Assembly: GCF_000067205.1 (NCBI RefSeq)
Contig: NC_010170.1
Location: 2,604,001-2,668,000 of the forward strand
Direction: 5' to 3'
DNA length: 64,000 bases
Source of the DNA: Bordetella petrii
GTDB lineage: Bacteria; Pseudomonadota; Gammaproteobacteria; Burkholderiales; Burkholderiaceae_B
Every line of letters begins with the position of its first letter. Position 1 is the stretch's first letter. The position numbers and the translations under genes are program-made. A model generated the notes under the pieces. The model did no database searches. It had not been told where the DNA came from and saw only the letters and a list, made by a program, of their open reading frames with translations. Shown piece by piece: positions 32,143 through 40,386 of this stretch.

Positions 32143-32228
32143 GGTGTCTGACTCCCGAAGGGTGTCAGACACCGATGCCCGGCAGTGCATGCCCCACGGT
32201 GTCTGACACCCTTCGGGAGTCAGACACC
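32143..32228. repeat. Perfect 31-bp inverted repeat with 24-bp spacer
   Basis: The arms at 32143-32173 and 32198-32228 are exact reverse complements. Each arm is itself a hairpin (GGTGTCTGAC and GTCAGACACC around TCCCGA or its complement). The whole can therefore fold as one long stem or as two smaller hairpins. It is the centre of the gap between convergent ppsR and the methyltransferase gene and may terminate both transcripts. Similar GTGTCTGAC elements occur at several intergenic sites of this window. Confidence 0.9.
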
Positions 32229-32236
32229 TGCCAGAC

Positions 32237-32291
32237 ACCTGGCAAATACCTGGCAAATACCTGGCAAATACCTGGCAAATACCTGGCAAAT
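32237..32291. repeat. Five-copy 11-bp tandem repeat (ACCTGGCAAAT)
   Basis: Five identical 11-base units follow each other, then a degenerate sixth (ACCTGCCAGAC) leads toward the methyltransferase gene stop at 32339. The unit has an 11-base period, close to a helical turn, so units lie on nearly the same face. Identical copies suggest recent expansion by slippage. No coding role is apparent. Confidence 0.9.
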
Positions 32292-32338
32292 ACCTGCCAG
32301 ACACCAGTCAGATACCCGCCAGCCGCCACCGGCCGGAT

Positions 32339-33115
32339 CTACGCCTGCTGCATCTGCCGGCGCTGCTCGAACAGGCACAGGGCGGCGGCTACGGCCACGT
32401 TCAGCGATTCGACCGCTGGCGCGTGGTCGATGCGTACGCGCAGCGCGGCCGCCTGCTGCAGCGCGGGCGCCACGCCCTGCCCTTCATGGCCGAATACCCA
32501 GGCGCAGGCCGGCGGCAGCCGGGTGGCGTACAGGTCTTGCGCGCCTTCCAGGGTGGTGGCCGCCAGCGGTATTTCAAGCCGCTGGGCACAGGCCTGCAGG
32601 TCGGCGTGTTCGTGCAGCGCCAGCGCAAAATGCGCGCCCTGCCCGCCGCGCAGTACCTTGGGCGACCACGCCGCCGCGCAGCCGGGCGACAGCAGCACCC
32701 GCCCGATACCGGCCGCCGCGCACACGCGCAGGATGGTGCCGACATTGCCGGGGTCTTGCACCCGGTCCAGCCACACCATGGGCTCGTCCAGTCGCGCCGG
32801 CAATGCGGGCGTGGGTGGGTCCACCACGAACAGCACGCCTTGCCCGGTTTCCACGGTTTCCAGGTGGCGCAGCAGGCGGGATTCCAGCAGCAGCGCCTGC
32901 CGCGGCGGCACCGCCGCGAGCAACGCGGCCAGCTCGGGTTGTTGCACCCGTCCGGCGTCGAACACGGCCCACGCCGGCGGGCCGGCCTCGGCGAGCCAGG
33001 CCTGGCACAGGTGCACGCCTTCCAGGATGGCGGGCTCGCCGCGCCGGCCGGCATGCTGCGCCAGGCGCTGCAATTGCTTGAACTGGGGGTTGTCGCGCGA
33101 GGCGATCTGCTTCAT
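32339..33115 (-). CDS. TrmH/SpoU-family RNA methyltransferase
   Basis: A 258-residue SPOUT methyltransferase, which uses S-adenosylmethionine to 2'-O-methylate rRNA or tRNA. The three SPOUT motifs are visible: DRVQDPGNVGTILR (about residues 138-151), FGHEGQG, and the knot-closing ESLNVAVAAALCLFE. An N-terminal substrate-binding domain comes first. The exact nucleotide is not predictable; relatives include RlmB and TsnR. It starts in the stop of rnhB (ATGA) and is the last gene of the long lpx/rpsB-led block. Two repeat arrays lie just past its end. Confidence 0.88.
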   Translation of the reverse strand: MKQIASRDNPQFKQLQRLAQHAGRRGEPAILEGVHLCQAWLAEAGPPAWAVFDAGRVQQPELAALLAAVPPRQALLLESRLLRHLETVETGQGVLFVVDPPTPALPARLDEPMVWLDRVQDPGNVGTILRVCAAAGIGRVLLSPGCAAAWSPKVLRGGQGAHFALALHEHADLQACAQRLEIPLAATTLEGAQDLYATRLPPACAWVFGHEGQGVAPALQQAAALRVRIDHAPAVESLNVAVAAALCLFEQRRQMQQA

Positions 33116-33726
33116 GGCACGACGGCCAGCCGCTCTCGCACGGGCGCGAAACTACGCCGATGCTCGGGGCAAGGGCCATGTTCGCGCAACCGTTGCATGT
33201 GCAGCGCGGTGCCGTAACCCTTGTGCTGGTCGAAGCCGTACTGCGGGTACAAGGCATGCAGCCGCTGCAGGTCGGCGTCGCGAGCGGTCTTGGCCAGGAT
33301 GGACGCGGCCGAGATGGCCGGCACCAGCGCGTCGCCCTTGATGACCGTCTGCACGGTGCAGCGCAGCGTAGGCGCCTGGTTGCCGTCGACCATGGCCACC
33401 TGCGGGGCCTGGCCCAGCCCGTCGACGGCGCGCTGCATCGCCAGCAGCGTGGCGCGCAGAATATTCAGGGTATCGATCTCGAGCACCGTGGCGCTGGCCA
33501 CGCACCAGGCCAGCGCCCGCTCCTGGATGTGCGCGGCAAGTTCTTCGCGGCGCTCGGCGGTCAGTACTTTGGAGTCGGCCAGCCCGTCGACAGGCCGGCC
33601 CGGGTCGAGGATGACGGCGGCGGCATAGACCCCGCCCGCCAGCGGCCCGCGCCCGGCCTCGTCCACGCCGGCCATCAAGATGCCGGCGAAGTCGGGAACC
33701 TCGGCGAACAGGCTAGGCTGCTCCAT
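33112..33726 (-). CDS. rnhB: Ribonuclease HII
   Basis: This 204-residue enzyme cuts the RNA strand at RNA-DNA junctions, including single ribonucleotides in DNA. The opening catalytic motif is GVDEAGRGPLAGG, with the DEAGRG signature at residues 22-27, and VDGNQAP and ASILAKTARD carry the later active-site and binding residues. It overlaps lpxB by 14 bases at its start and the methyltransferase gene by four at its end. The lpxA-lpxB-rnhB order is shared by most proteobacteria. Confidence 0.95.
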   Translation of the reverse strand: MEQPSLFAEVPDFAGILMAGVDEAGRGPLAGGVYAAAVILDPGRPVDGLADSKVLTAERREELAAHIQERALAWCVASATVLEIDTLNILRATLLAMQRAVDGLGQAPQVAMVDGNQAPTLRCTVQTVIKGDALVPAISAASILAKTARDADLQRLHALYPQYGFDQHKGYGTALHMQRLREHGPCPEHRRSFAPVRERLAVVP

Positions 33727-34894
33727 GGGCCACCTCGAGAATGGCGCGCGCGGCCAGCGTGGCCGTGTCGCGGGTCAGGTCGCGGTGCATGGCGGCAAAG
33801 CGGGCCTCGACGCGGGCCGCCTGGGCGTCGTCGGTCAGGGCCGCCCAGGTGGCCTCGGCCAGTTTATCGGGCGTGGCGTCGTCCTGCAGCAGCTCGGGCA
33901 CCGCGAAATCGCGCAGCAGCACATTGGGCAGCCCGACCCAAGGCAGGTACGGACGCTGCTGGCCCGATTTCCAGGCCATGATGCGCCGCATCCAGGGCGA
34001 CAGATAGTACGAGATCACCATGGGCCGCTTGAACAGCGCCGCCTCCAGCGTGGCGGTGCCGCTGGCGACCAGCACGGCGTTGCTGGCTTCCAGCGCGCTC
34101 CAGGCCACCGGCAAGCCGCCGCTGGCGGCGTCTTCGGCGGTCAGGCAGCGCAGGCCGGGCACCGGGTACTGCGCCAGGATGGCTTCGAATTCGGCGCGCC
34201 GTTGCGCATTGACCATCGGCACCACGCACACCAGGCCGGGATCGCGGCGCTGCAGCTGCTGTGCCGCCTGCAGGAAACGGGGCGCCAGAATGCGGATTTC
34301 CGACGAGCGGCTGCCCGGCAGGATGGCCAGCACCCGCGCATCGGCGTCCAGCCCCAGCCGCTGGCGCGCCGCGGCGCGGTCGGGCTGCATGGGGATGGCA
34401 TCGGCCAGCGGGTGCCCGACATAGGTGACCGGTATGCCCTCTTTGCGGTACAGCTCTTCTTCGAACGGGAACAGCACCAGCATGTGCGAGACGGCCTCGC
34501 GGATCTTGTGGATGCGCTCGTAGCGCCAGGCCCAGATCGATGGCCCCACGAAATGGACCGTGGGCGTGCCGGCCTGGCGCAGCGCCAGTTCGAGCTTCAG
34601 GTTGAAATCAGGCGCATCCACGCCCACGAACACCGATGGCGGGCTGGCCAGCCAGCGCCGCTTCACGTCGCCGTAGGTGCGCAGCAGGCTGGGCAGGCGC
34701 TTGAGCGCGTCGACATAGCCGAACACCGTCAGCGCATGCATGGGATGCCAGGCATCGAAGCCGGCGGCCTGCATGGCGGGCCCGCCGATGCCCTGGCACT
34801 GCACGGTTTCGTCGCGCCGCAGGCCGGCGATTACCCGGCTGGCAAGCAGGTCGCCCGAAGGCTCTCCCGCCACCATGCCTATGGACAGGCTCAT
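33713..34894 (-). CDS. lpxB: Lipid-A-disaccharide synthase
   Basis: A 393-residue glycosyltransferase that joins UDP-diacylglucosamine and lipid X to form the lipid A disaccharide at the inner face of the membrane. The N-terminus MVAGEPSGDLLASRVI and the FVGPSIWAWRYERIHKI and LPGSRSSEI blocks are diagnostic. The ATG at 34894 overlaps the lpxA stop (ATGA). A much longer open frame runs upstream through lpxA out of phase and is discarded. It works directly after LpxA and LpxD, encoded in the same block. Confidence 0.96.
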   Translation of the reverse strand: MSLSIGMVAGEPSGDLLASRVIAGLRRDETVQCQGIGGPAMQAAGFDAWHPMHALTVFGYVDALKRLPSLLRTYGDVKRRWLASPPSVFVGVDAPDFNLKLELALRQAGTPTVHFVGPSIWAWRYERIHKIREAVSHMLVLFPFEEELYRKEGIPVTYVGHPLADAIPMQPDRAAARQRLGLDADARVLAILPGSRSSEIRILAPRFLQAAQQLQRRDPGLVCVVPMVNAQRRAEFEAILAQYPVPGLRCLTAEDAASGGLPVAWSALEASNAVLVASGTATLEAALFKRPMVISYYLSPWMRRIMAWKSGQQRPYLPWVGLPNVLLRDFAVPELLQDDATPDKLAEATWAALTDDAQAARVEARFAAMHRDLTRDTATLAARAILEVAHGAA

Positions 34895-35685
34895 GACCGG
34901 ATGATGCCCCGGCTGGAGGCATCGAGGAAGTCCAGCAGCACCTGCAGCGCGTCTTTGGCGTCGGGGTGCGATTGCTGGCGGGCGCGCAGCTCGGCGCGCG
35001 CTTCGTCGAGCGACAGGCCGCGCCGGTAGACGATCTTGTAGGCTTCGCGCAGGCTGGCGATGACCGGGGCGCTGAAGCCGCGCCGGCGCAGGCCTTCGAC
35101 GTTGATGCCCACCGGCCGGCACGGGTTGCCCGCGCCCAGCACGTACGGCGGCATGTCCTGCATCAGCGAACTGTTGCCGCCCGTCATGCTGTGAGCGCCG
35201 ATCTTGCTGAACTGGTGCACGCCGGTCAGGCCGCCGATGATGGCCCAGTCGCCCACATGCACGTGGCCGCCCAGCTGCACCGAGTTGGCGATGATCGTGT
35301 TGCTGCCAATATGGCAATCGTGCGCAATGTGCACGTAAGCCATGATCCAGTTGTCATCGCCCAGCGTGGTGGCGCCGCCATCTTGCACGGTGCCGGTATT
35401 GAAGGTGGTGAATTCGCGCACCGTGTTGCGGTCGCCGATCACCAGGCGCGTGGGCTCGCCGGCATATTTCTTGTCTTGCGGCATGCCGCCGATCGAGCAG
35501 AACCGGTAGAAACGGTTGTCGCGGCCGATGGTGGTGATGCCGTCCAGCACGCAATGCGGGCCGATTTCCGTTCCGGCGTCGATGGTCACGCCGGGGCCCA
35601 CGACACAATAGGGTCCGATGCGCACGCTACCGTCGACCTGAGCGGCCGGGTCGACCAGGGCGGTGGGATGGATGTTTCCTGACAT
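34891..35685 (-). CDS. lpxA: UDP-N-acetylglucosamine acyltransferase
   Basis: A 264-residue left-handed beta-helix enzyme that adds the first 3-hydroxyacyl chain to UDP-GlcNAc, the entry step of lipid A synthesis. Hexapeptide repeats (such as VRIGPYCVVGPGVTI) fill the first 190 residues, then comes a helical C-terminal domain. The catalytic histidine is His122 in IAHDCHIG. The ATG at 35685 is used because the helix repeats begin directly after it. It lies 14 bases after fabZ and overlaps lpxB. Confidence 0.96.
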   Translation of the reverse strand: MSGNIHPTALVDPAAQVDGSVRIGPYCVVGPGVTIDAGTEIGPHCVLDGITTIGRDNRFYRFCSIGGMPQDKKYAGEPTRLVIGDRNTVREFTTFNTGTVQDGGATTLGDDNWIMAYVHIAHDCHIGSNTIIANSVQLGGHVHVGDWAIIGGLTGVHQFSKIGAHSMTGGNSSLMQDMPPYVLGAGNPCRPVGINVEGLRRRGFSAPVIASLREAYKIVYRRGLSLDEARAELRARQQSHPDAKDALQVLLDFLDASSRGIIRS

Positions 35686-35699
35686 ATTGAGCACAGGCC

Positions 35700-36155
35700 C
35701 TAGGCTTCCAGGCTGCGGATGGCGCACATCAGCTTGGCTTCGGCCACGATCTGGCCGTCGACCAGCGCGCGGGCCTGGTACTTGCAGATGGCGCGACTAA
35801 GGCGCTCGGCCTGCACTTCCAGGCGCAGTTGGTCGCCCGGCACGACCGGGCGGCGAAAACGCGCCTCGTCGATGCCCACCAGGTAATACGCCGTCTTGGC
35901 GCTGTCGCACTTCAGGCCGCCGTCGTCGTCGGTGAACGAGAACAGCGCGGCCGCCTGGGCCATGGCTTCGGTGATGAGCACGCCGGGCATGACGGGATGA
36001 TGCGGGAAATGGCCTTCGAAGAACGGTTCGTTGATCGACACGTTCTTGATGGCGACAATGGATTTGCCGGGCACGATATCCAGCACGCGATCGACGAGCA
36101 ACATCGGGTACCGATGCGGCAGCCGCTCCATGATCGCCTTGATGTCGAGTTCCAT
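35700..36155 (-). CDS. fabZ: 3-hydroxyacyl-ACP dehydratase FabZ
   Basis: A 151-residue hotdog-fold enzyme that removes water from 3-hydroxyacyl-ACP in fatty-acid elongation. It competes with LpxA and LpxD for the same acyl carrier substrates, which explains its place between those genes. LPHRYPMLLVDRV, the catalytic His49 (EGHFPHHPVMPG) and Glu63 (ITEAMAQ) match numbering known for the family. The ATG at 36155 is used; the longer open frame upstream overlaps the lpxD end and is improbable. Confidence 0.96.
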   Translation of the reverse strand: MELDIKAIMERLPHRYPMLLVDRVLDIVPGKSIVAIKNVSINEPFFEGHFPHHPVMPGVLITEAMAQAAALFSFTDDDGGLKCDSAKTAYYLVGIDEARFRRPVVPGDQLRLEVQAERLSRAICKYQARALVDGQIVAEAKLMCAIRSLEA

Positions 36156-36217
36156 TTCGTAAAATTTCCTACCGTTTTGAATTATGTTGCCGCCCTGTTG
36201 CCATCGAGCGGCGCGGA

Positions 36218-37312
36218 TCAGGCTTTTTCCAGCGCCCGCAGGCGTCGACGCAGCTGCGACAGTTGTTGTAGCACGGCGGCGTTGCGCTGCCATTCGCCGT
36301 GTTCGGCGTAAGGGTACACGCCGGTATAGCGGCCCGGCTGCAAAATGTTCGACGTGACCGCGGTGCCGCCCGAGATGTGGACGTCGTCGCCCAGCGTCAG
36401 GTGGCCCGACAGCATGGCCGCGCCGCCGATGGTGCAGCGCGACCCGATGACGGTGGAGCCCGCCACGCCCACGCAGGCCGCCATGGCGGTATGGGCGCCC
36501 ACGCGCACGTTGTGGCCCAGCATGATCTGGTTGTCGAGCTTGACCCCGTCGCCGATGTCGGTGTCTTCGAGCGCGCCGCGGTCGATGGTGGTGTTGGCGC
36601 CGATTTCGACGTCGTCACCGATGCGCACTCCGCCCAGCTGGGCGATCTTGCCCCAGGCGCCCTGCCCCAGGGTGGGATCGGGCGCGAAGCCGAAGCCGTC
36701 GGCGCCCAGCACCACGCCGCTGTGCAGGATGGCGCGCGCGCCGATGCGCACATTGGCATACAGGGTGACGCGTGCGTGCAGCAGGCAGTCGGGCCCCAGG
36801 CTGGAACCTTCGCCGATGACGCAACCCGGCCCCAGCGTGCTGCCGCGGCCAATACTGGCGCCGGCCTCCACCACACAGTGCGGGCCGATGCGCACGTCGT
36901 CTTCGATGACGGCATCGGGCGCCACCACCGCCAGCGGGTGCACGCTGGCCGGCAGCCTGGGCCGCCGGGCGGCGTCGAACCACTGCGCCAGGCGCGCGTA
37001 CAGCAGGTAGGGATGCGGGCACACCACCCGCGCGCAGGCAGGGGCGCTGGGATCGTTGGCCAACGCCTGGGCGGCGTCGGGCGTGACGATGACGGCGGCC
37101 GCCCGTGTACCGGCCAGCTGGCTCTGGTAGCGCGGGTTGGTCAGGAAGCTGATTTCTTCCGGCCCGGCCGAAGCCAGGGTGCCAATACCGCGGATCCGGG
37201 GCAGCGTGGCGTCTGCAGCGGCTTCGATGCGCCAGTCGAGCCCCTGGGTATTGGCGGACGCCAGCAGTGCATCGAGGGCCGGCGCGCGGACGGGATCCAG
37301 GAGGATCGGCAT
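36218..37312 (-). CDS. lpxD: UDP-3-O-(3-hydroxyacyl)glucosamine N-acyltransferase
   Basis: A 364-residue enzyme that adds the second acyl chain in lipid A synthesis. It has the N-terminal uridine-binding domain (SFLTNPRYQSQLAGTRAA), then a long left-handed beta-helix with hexapeptides (IGPHCVVEAGASIGRG), and the active-site stretch MLGHNVRVGAHTAMAACVG. A C-terminal helix ends LSQLRRRLRALEKA. It begins 18 bases after the ompH/skp stop and is followed by fabZ, the usual order. Confidence 0.96.
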   Translation of the reverse strand: MPILLDPVRAPALDALLASANTQGLDWRIEAAADATLPRIRGIGTLASAGPEEISFLTNPRYQSQLAGTRAAAVIVTPDAAQALANDPSAPACARVVCPHPYLLYARLAQWFDAARRPRLPASVHPLAVVAPDAVIEDDVRIGPHCVVEAGASIGRGSTLGPGCVIGEGSSLGPDCLLHARVTLYANVRIGARAILHSGVVLGADGFGFAPDPTLGQGAWGKIAQLGGVRIGDDVEIGANTTIDRGALEDTDIGDGVKLDNQIMLGHNVRVGAHTAMAACVGVAGSTVIGSRCTIGGAAMLSGHLTLGDDVHISGGTAVTSNILQPGRYTGVYPYAEHGEWQRNAAVLQQLSQLRRRLRALEKA

Positions 37313-37329
37313 GCGTTCGGCGCCAGCGA

Positions 37330-37890
37330 TTATTTGCCGAGGGCCTGGATCACCTTGTCGGTGATGTCGACGCGCGGGTTGACCGTGACCGCGTCCTGCA
37401 CGATCAGGTCGTAGTTTTCTTGTTCGGCGATGCGCTTGATGGCCTGGTTGGCCTTGGTGACGATGGCCGAGAATTCTTCGTTGCGGCGACGGTTGAAGTC
37501 TTCCTGGAACTCGCGGCGCTTGCGCTGCAGTTCGGTATCCAGGCGCGACAGTTCGCGCTGGCGGTTGGTGCGGTCGGACTCGGACAGCACGGGCGCGTCT
37601 TTGTCGAACTTCTCGGCCTGCGCGCGCAGGTTGCTGCTCAGGCGCTGGAGTTCGTCGTCGCGCTTCTTGAATTCGGACTCGATCTTGCTTTGGGCAGTCT
37701 TGGCCGGCGCCGACTCGCGCAGGATGCGCTCGGTGTTCACGAAGCCGATCTTGGTGCCTTGCGCATTGGCGGGCAGCGCCACGGCGGAACCCAGGAGCAG
37801 CGCACCCGCCAGTGCCAGCGCACCGCGCAGTTTGCCGATGCGCTTGACGCGTGCCGGGCTCGAGGTGTTGAGTGCGAAATCAGACATCAT
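37330..37890 (-). CDS. skp: Skp/OmpH periplasmic chaperone
   Basis: A 186-residue chaperone that carries unfolded outer-membrane proteins across the periplasm. The signal peptide is long (about residues 1-43, core ALALAGALLLGSAVALPANA), and the mature part starts GTKIGFVNTERIL. The central coiled-coil tentacles are rich in Gln, Arg, Glu and Lys (about residues 65-140). The start is ATGATG at 37890 with GGAAGGTGAG upstream. Its place between bamA and lpxD is conserved, and its clients are delivered to BamA, the product of the gene just upstream in the same block. Confidence 0.93.
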   Translation of the reverse strand: MMSDFALNTSSPARVKRIGKLRGALALAGALLLGSAVALPANAQGTKIGFVNTERILRESAPAKTAQSKIESEFKKRDDELQRLSSNLRAQAEKFDKDAPVLSESDRTNRQRELSRLDTELQRKRREFQEDFNRRRNEEFSAIVTKANQAIKRIAEQENYDLIVQDAVTVNPRVDITDKVIQALGK

Positions 37891-38001
37891 GAAAATCTCA
37901 CCTTCCAATGAGGTAAAGCAAAGTCATTATTGTGCCACTAAACGGACTGGACGCCGGGATGCGGCGCCCTGCCCATGTGATCAGGCGTAACCATCAGGCG
38001 G

Positions 38002-40332
38002 TTAGAAGCCCGTGCCAATCTGGAACTGGAAACTCTGCCGGTCGTCGCCCGACTTGGCATTGAGGGGACGGGCATACGACAACTGCAGCGGGCCCAGCGG
38101 CGATTGCCACGACAGGCCGACGCCCGCCGAATAACGCCAGCCGCAGGGATCGTCGACCTCGTTGCCGGGCTCGCCGGCCGTGCACTTCATGCCGCTGCCG
38201 GCCGCCACCTGGCCCGCGTCGGCGAACAGGAACCAGCGCAGCGTGCGGTCTTTCGAGGCGCCCGGGAACGGCAGGTACAGCTGCGCGTTGGCCACGATGC
38301 GCCGCGAGCCGCCCAGGTAGTCGCCGGTAAGCGTGTCGCGCGGGCCCAGCGAGGCGCCGTCGTAGCCCCGCACCGTGCCGATGCCGCCTGCGTAGACGTT
38401 CTTGATGACCGGGTAGTCCAGGCTGCCGTAGCTGCGCCCGTAGTCGACCATGCCGTTCAGGGCCAGCGTGTAGCTGCGGCCCAGCGGAATGTAGTACTGC
38501 TGCTGGGCGGTCAGCAGGTAGTACTTCAGGTCCATGGTGGAGAAGTCGCCCTTCAGGCGCGTATACGAGCCCTTGGTGGGTGCCAGCGCGCTGTCGCGCG
38601 TGTCTTTCGACCAGCCGACGTTGAAGATGAGCGCGTTGGTGCTGTCGCCGTACTGGTCGACGAAGTCGCGGTACGCTTGCGGCGAGTTGTCGTACAGGTC
38701 GATCTGGTTGCGCTCGAACGTGGCGCCCAGGAATACGCGGTCGTATTCGGAGATGGGCACGCCGAAGTTCATGCCTAGGCCCATGGCCTTGACGCGGTAA
38801 TCGCCGTCGTTGTTGTCCCAGGGCTCGGTGACGCGGTAGTAGGCCGACGTCGTGCGGCTGATGCCGTCTTTGGTGAAGTACGGATCGGTATGCGACAGCA
38901 CGGCCGCGCGGTTGGTCTTGCTGGTGTTGAACTGCAGCGTCAGGTTGGTGCCGCTGCCGAACACGTTGTCTTCGCTGATGCCGGCCGACAGGATGGCCTT
39001 TTCGGACGAACCGTAGCCCACGCCCAGGTTGATCATGCCGGTGGGCTTTTCCTTGACGTCGACGTTGACGTCGACCTGGTCGGGCGAGCCCGGCACCGGG
39101 TCGGTGGACACGTTGACTTCGCTGAAGTAGCCAAGGCGATCGATGCGGTCGCGCGAGATTTTCAGGTCGCCGGAGTCGTACCACGCGGCCTCTTCCTGGC
39201 GCATTTCGCGGCGCACGACTTCGTCGCGGGTGCGCGTGTTGCCGCCGATCTGGATGCGGCGCACGTAGACGCGGCGGCTGGGGTCGACGTAGAACGTGAC
39301 GTCGGCTTCATGCTTGGCGCGGTCGAGCGTGGGGTTGGGATTGACGTTGGCGAACGCGTAGCCCAGCTCGCCCAGGTAGTCGGTGATGGCCTTGGCGGAA
39401 TCGTTGGCCTGCGCCGCCGAGAAGGTTTCGCCTTCCTTGACCTGCACCAGGTTGTTGATTTCCTTGTCGAGGCCCAGCAGGTTGCCGGCCAGCTTGACGC
39501 TGCGCACCTTGTACGGCTCGCCTTCGTGCAGCGTGACCGTGATGTAGATGTCTTTGCGGTCGGGCGAGATGGTGACCTGCGGCGGTTCGACCGAGAATTC
39601 CAGGTAGCCCTGGTCGAGGTAGAACGAGCGCAGGCGTTCGATGTCGCCCTCGAGTTTTTCGCGCGAGTACTTGTCGGTGTTGGTGTACCAGGTCAGCCAT
39701 CCCGGCGTGGTGAGGTCGAACAGGTCGAGCAGCTCGCTTTCCGAGAAGGCCTTGTTGCCCACCACGCTGATCTGGCGGATCTTGGCGACCTCGCCTTCAA
39801 AGACGTCGAAACTGACGCCTACGCGGTTACGCGGCAGCGGCGTGACCGTGGCGGTGACTTCGACGCCGTACTTGCCCTTGCCCAGGTACTGTTCCTTGAG
39901 CTCGAATTCGGCGCGCTCGAGCATGGACTGGTCGAAGATGCGCCCTTCGCCGAAGCCCACCTGCATCAGCGATTTGGTGATCGCCTTCGAGTCGAATTCG
40001 CGCATGCCGTTGAACGTGACCGACGCGATGGTGGGACGTTCTTGCACGACCACCACCACGACATCGTTGTCGGTCTGGATCTTGACGTCGCTGAAGAAGC
40101 CCGTGCCGTACAGCCGGCGCACGGCTTCGGTGGCTTCGGCCTCGGTGAATTCTTCGCCGACCTTGACAGGCAGGTAGCCGAACACGGTGCCCGCGTCGGT
40201 GCGCTGGATGCCTTCTACGCGGATATCCCGCACGACAAAAGGGTCGAACGCATGAGCCAGAGCCGGCATGAGCAGCGCGGCGAGCAGGCTCGGCATGACG
40301 CCCTTTTTGTGATGAAACATCCGAAAAGACAT
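38002..40332 (-). CDS. bamA: Outer-membrane assembly factor BamA
   Basis: A 776-residue Omp85 protein that folds and inserts outer-membrane beta-barrels. After a signal peptide (LLAALLMPALAHA) come five POTRA domains (about residues 30-420; for example IRVEGIQRTDAGTVF) and then a 16-strand barrel containing VRGYDGASLGPRD, the conserved VRGF-type loop, and a final aromatic residue (FQIGTGF). The chosen ATG has AAGG very close, and an alternative at 40320 is possible. It sits between rseP and skp and is the central gene of this envelope block. Confidence 0.96.
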   Translation of the reverse strand: MSFRMFHHKKGVMPSLLAALLMPALAHAFDPFVVRDIRVEGIQRTDAGTVFGYLPVKVGEEFTEAEATEAVRRLYGTGFFSDVKIQTDNDVVVVVVQERPTIASVTFNGMREFDSKAITKSLMQVGFGEGRIFDQSMLERAEFELKEQYLGKGKYGVEVTATVTPLPRNRVGVSFDVFEGEVAKIRQISVVGNKAFSESELLDLFDLTTPGWLTWYTNTDKYSREKLEGDIERLRSFYLDQGYLEFSVEPPQVTISPDRKDIYITVTLHEGEPYKVRSVKLAGNLLGLDKEINNLVQVKEGETFSAAQANDSAKAITDYLGELGYAFANVNPNPTLDRAKHEADVTFYVDPSRRVYVRRIQIGGNTRTRDEVVRREMRQEEAAWYDSGDLKISRDRIDRLGYFSEVNVSTDPVPGSPDQVDVNVDVKEKPTGMINLGVGYGSSEKAILSAGISEDNVFGSGTNLTLQFNTSKTNRAAVLSHTDPYFTKDGISRTTSAYYRVTEPWDNNDGDYRVKAMGLGMNFGVPISEYDRVFLGATFERNQIDLYDNSPQAYRDFVDQYGDSTNALIFNVGWSKDTRDSALAPTKGSYTRLKGDFSTMDLKYYLLTAQQQYYIPLGRSYTLALNGMVDYGRSYGSLDYPVIKNVYAGGIGTVRGYDGASLGPRDTLTGDYLGGSRRIVANAQLYLPFPGASKDRTLRWFLFADAGQVAAGSGMKCTAGEPGNEVDDPCGWRYSAGVGLSWQSPLGPLQLSYARPLNAKSGDDRQSFQFQIGTGF

Positions 40333-40386
40333 GTCCTTGGCTATCCTAGGTCGAGCAAATGGCGGACGATTTTATTCGATCGCCAG

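Noticed and set aside
32237..32302. Possible CRISPR array
   Set aside because: The units are 11 bp, directly abutting and without unique spacers, and there are no cas genes.
33713..35317. 534-residue version of LpxB
   Set aside because: The extra N-terminal part overlaps lpxA in another frame; the family start is at 34894.
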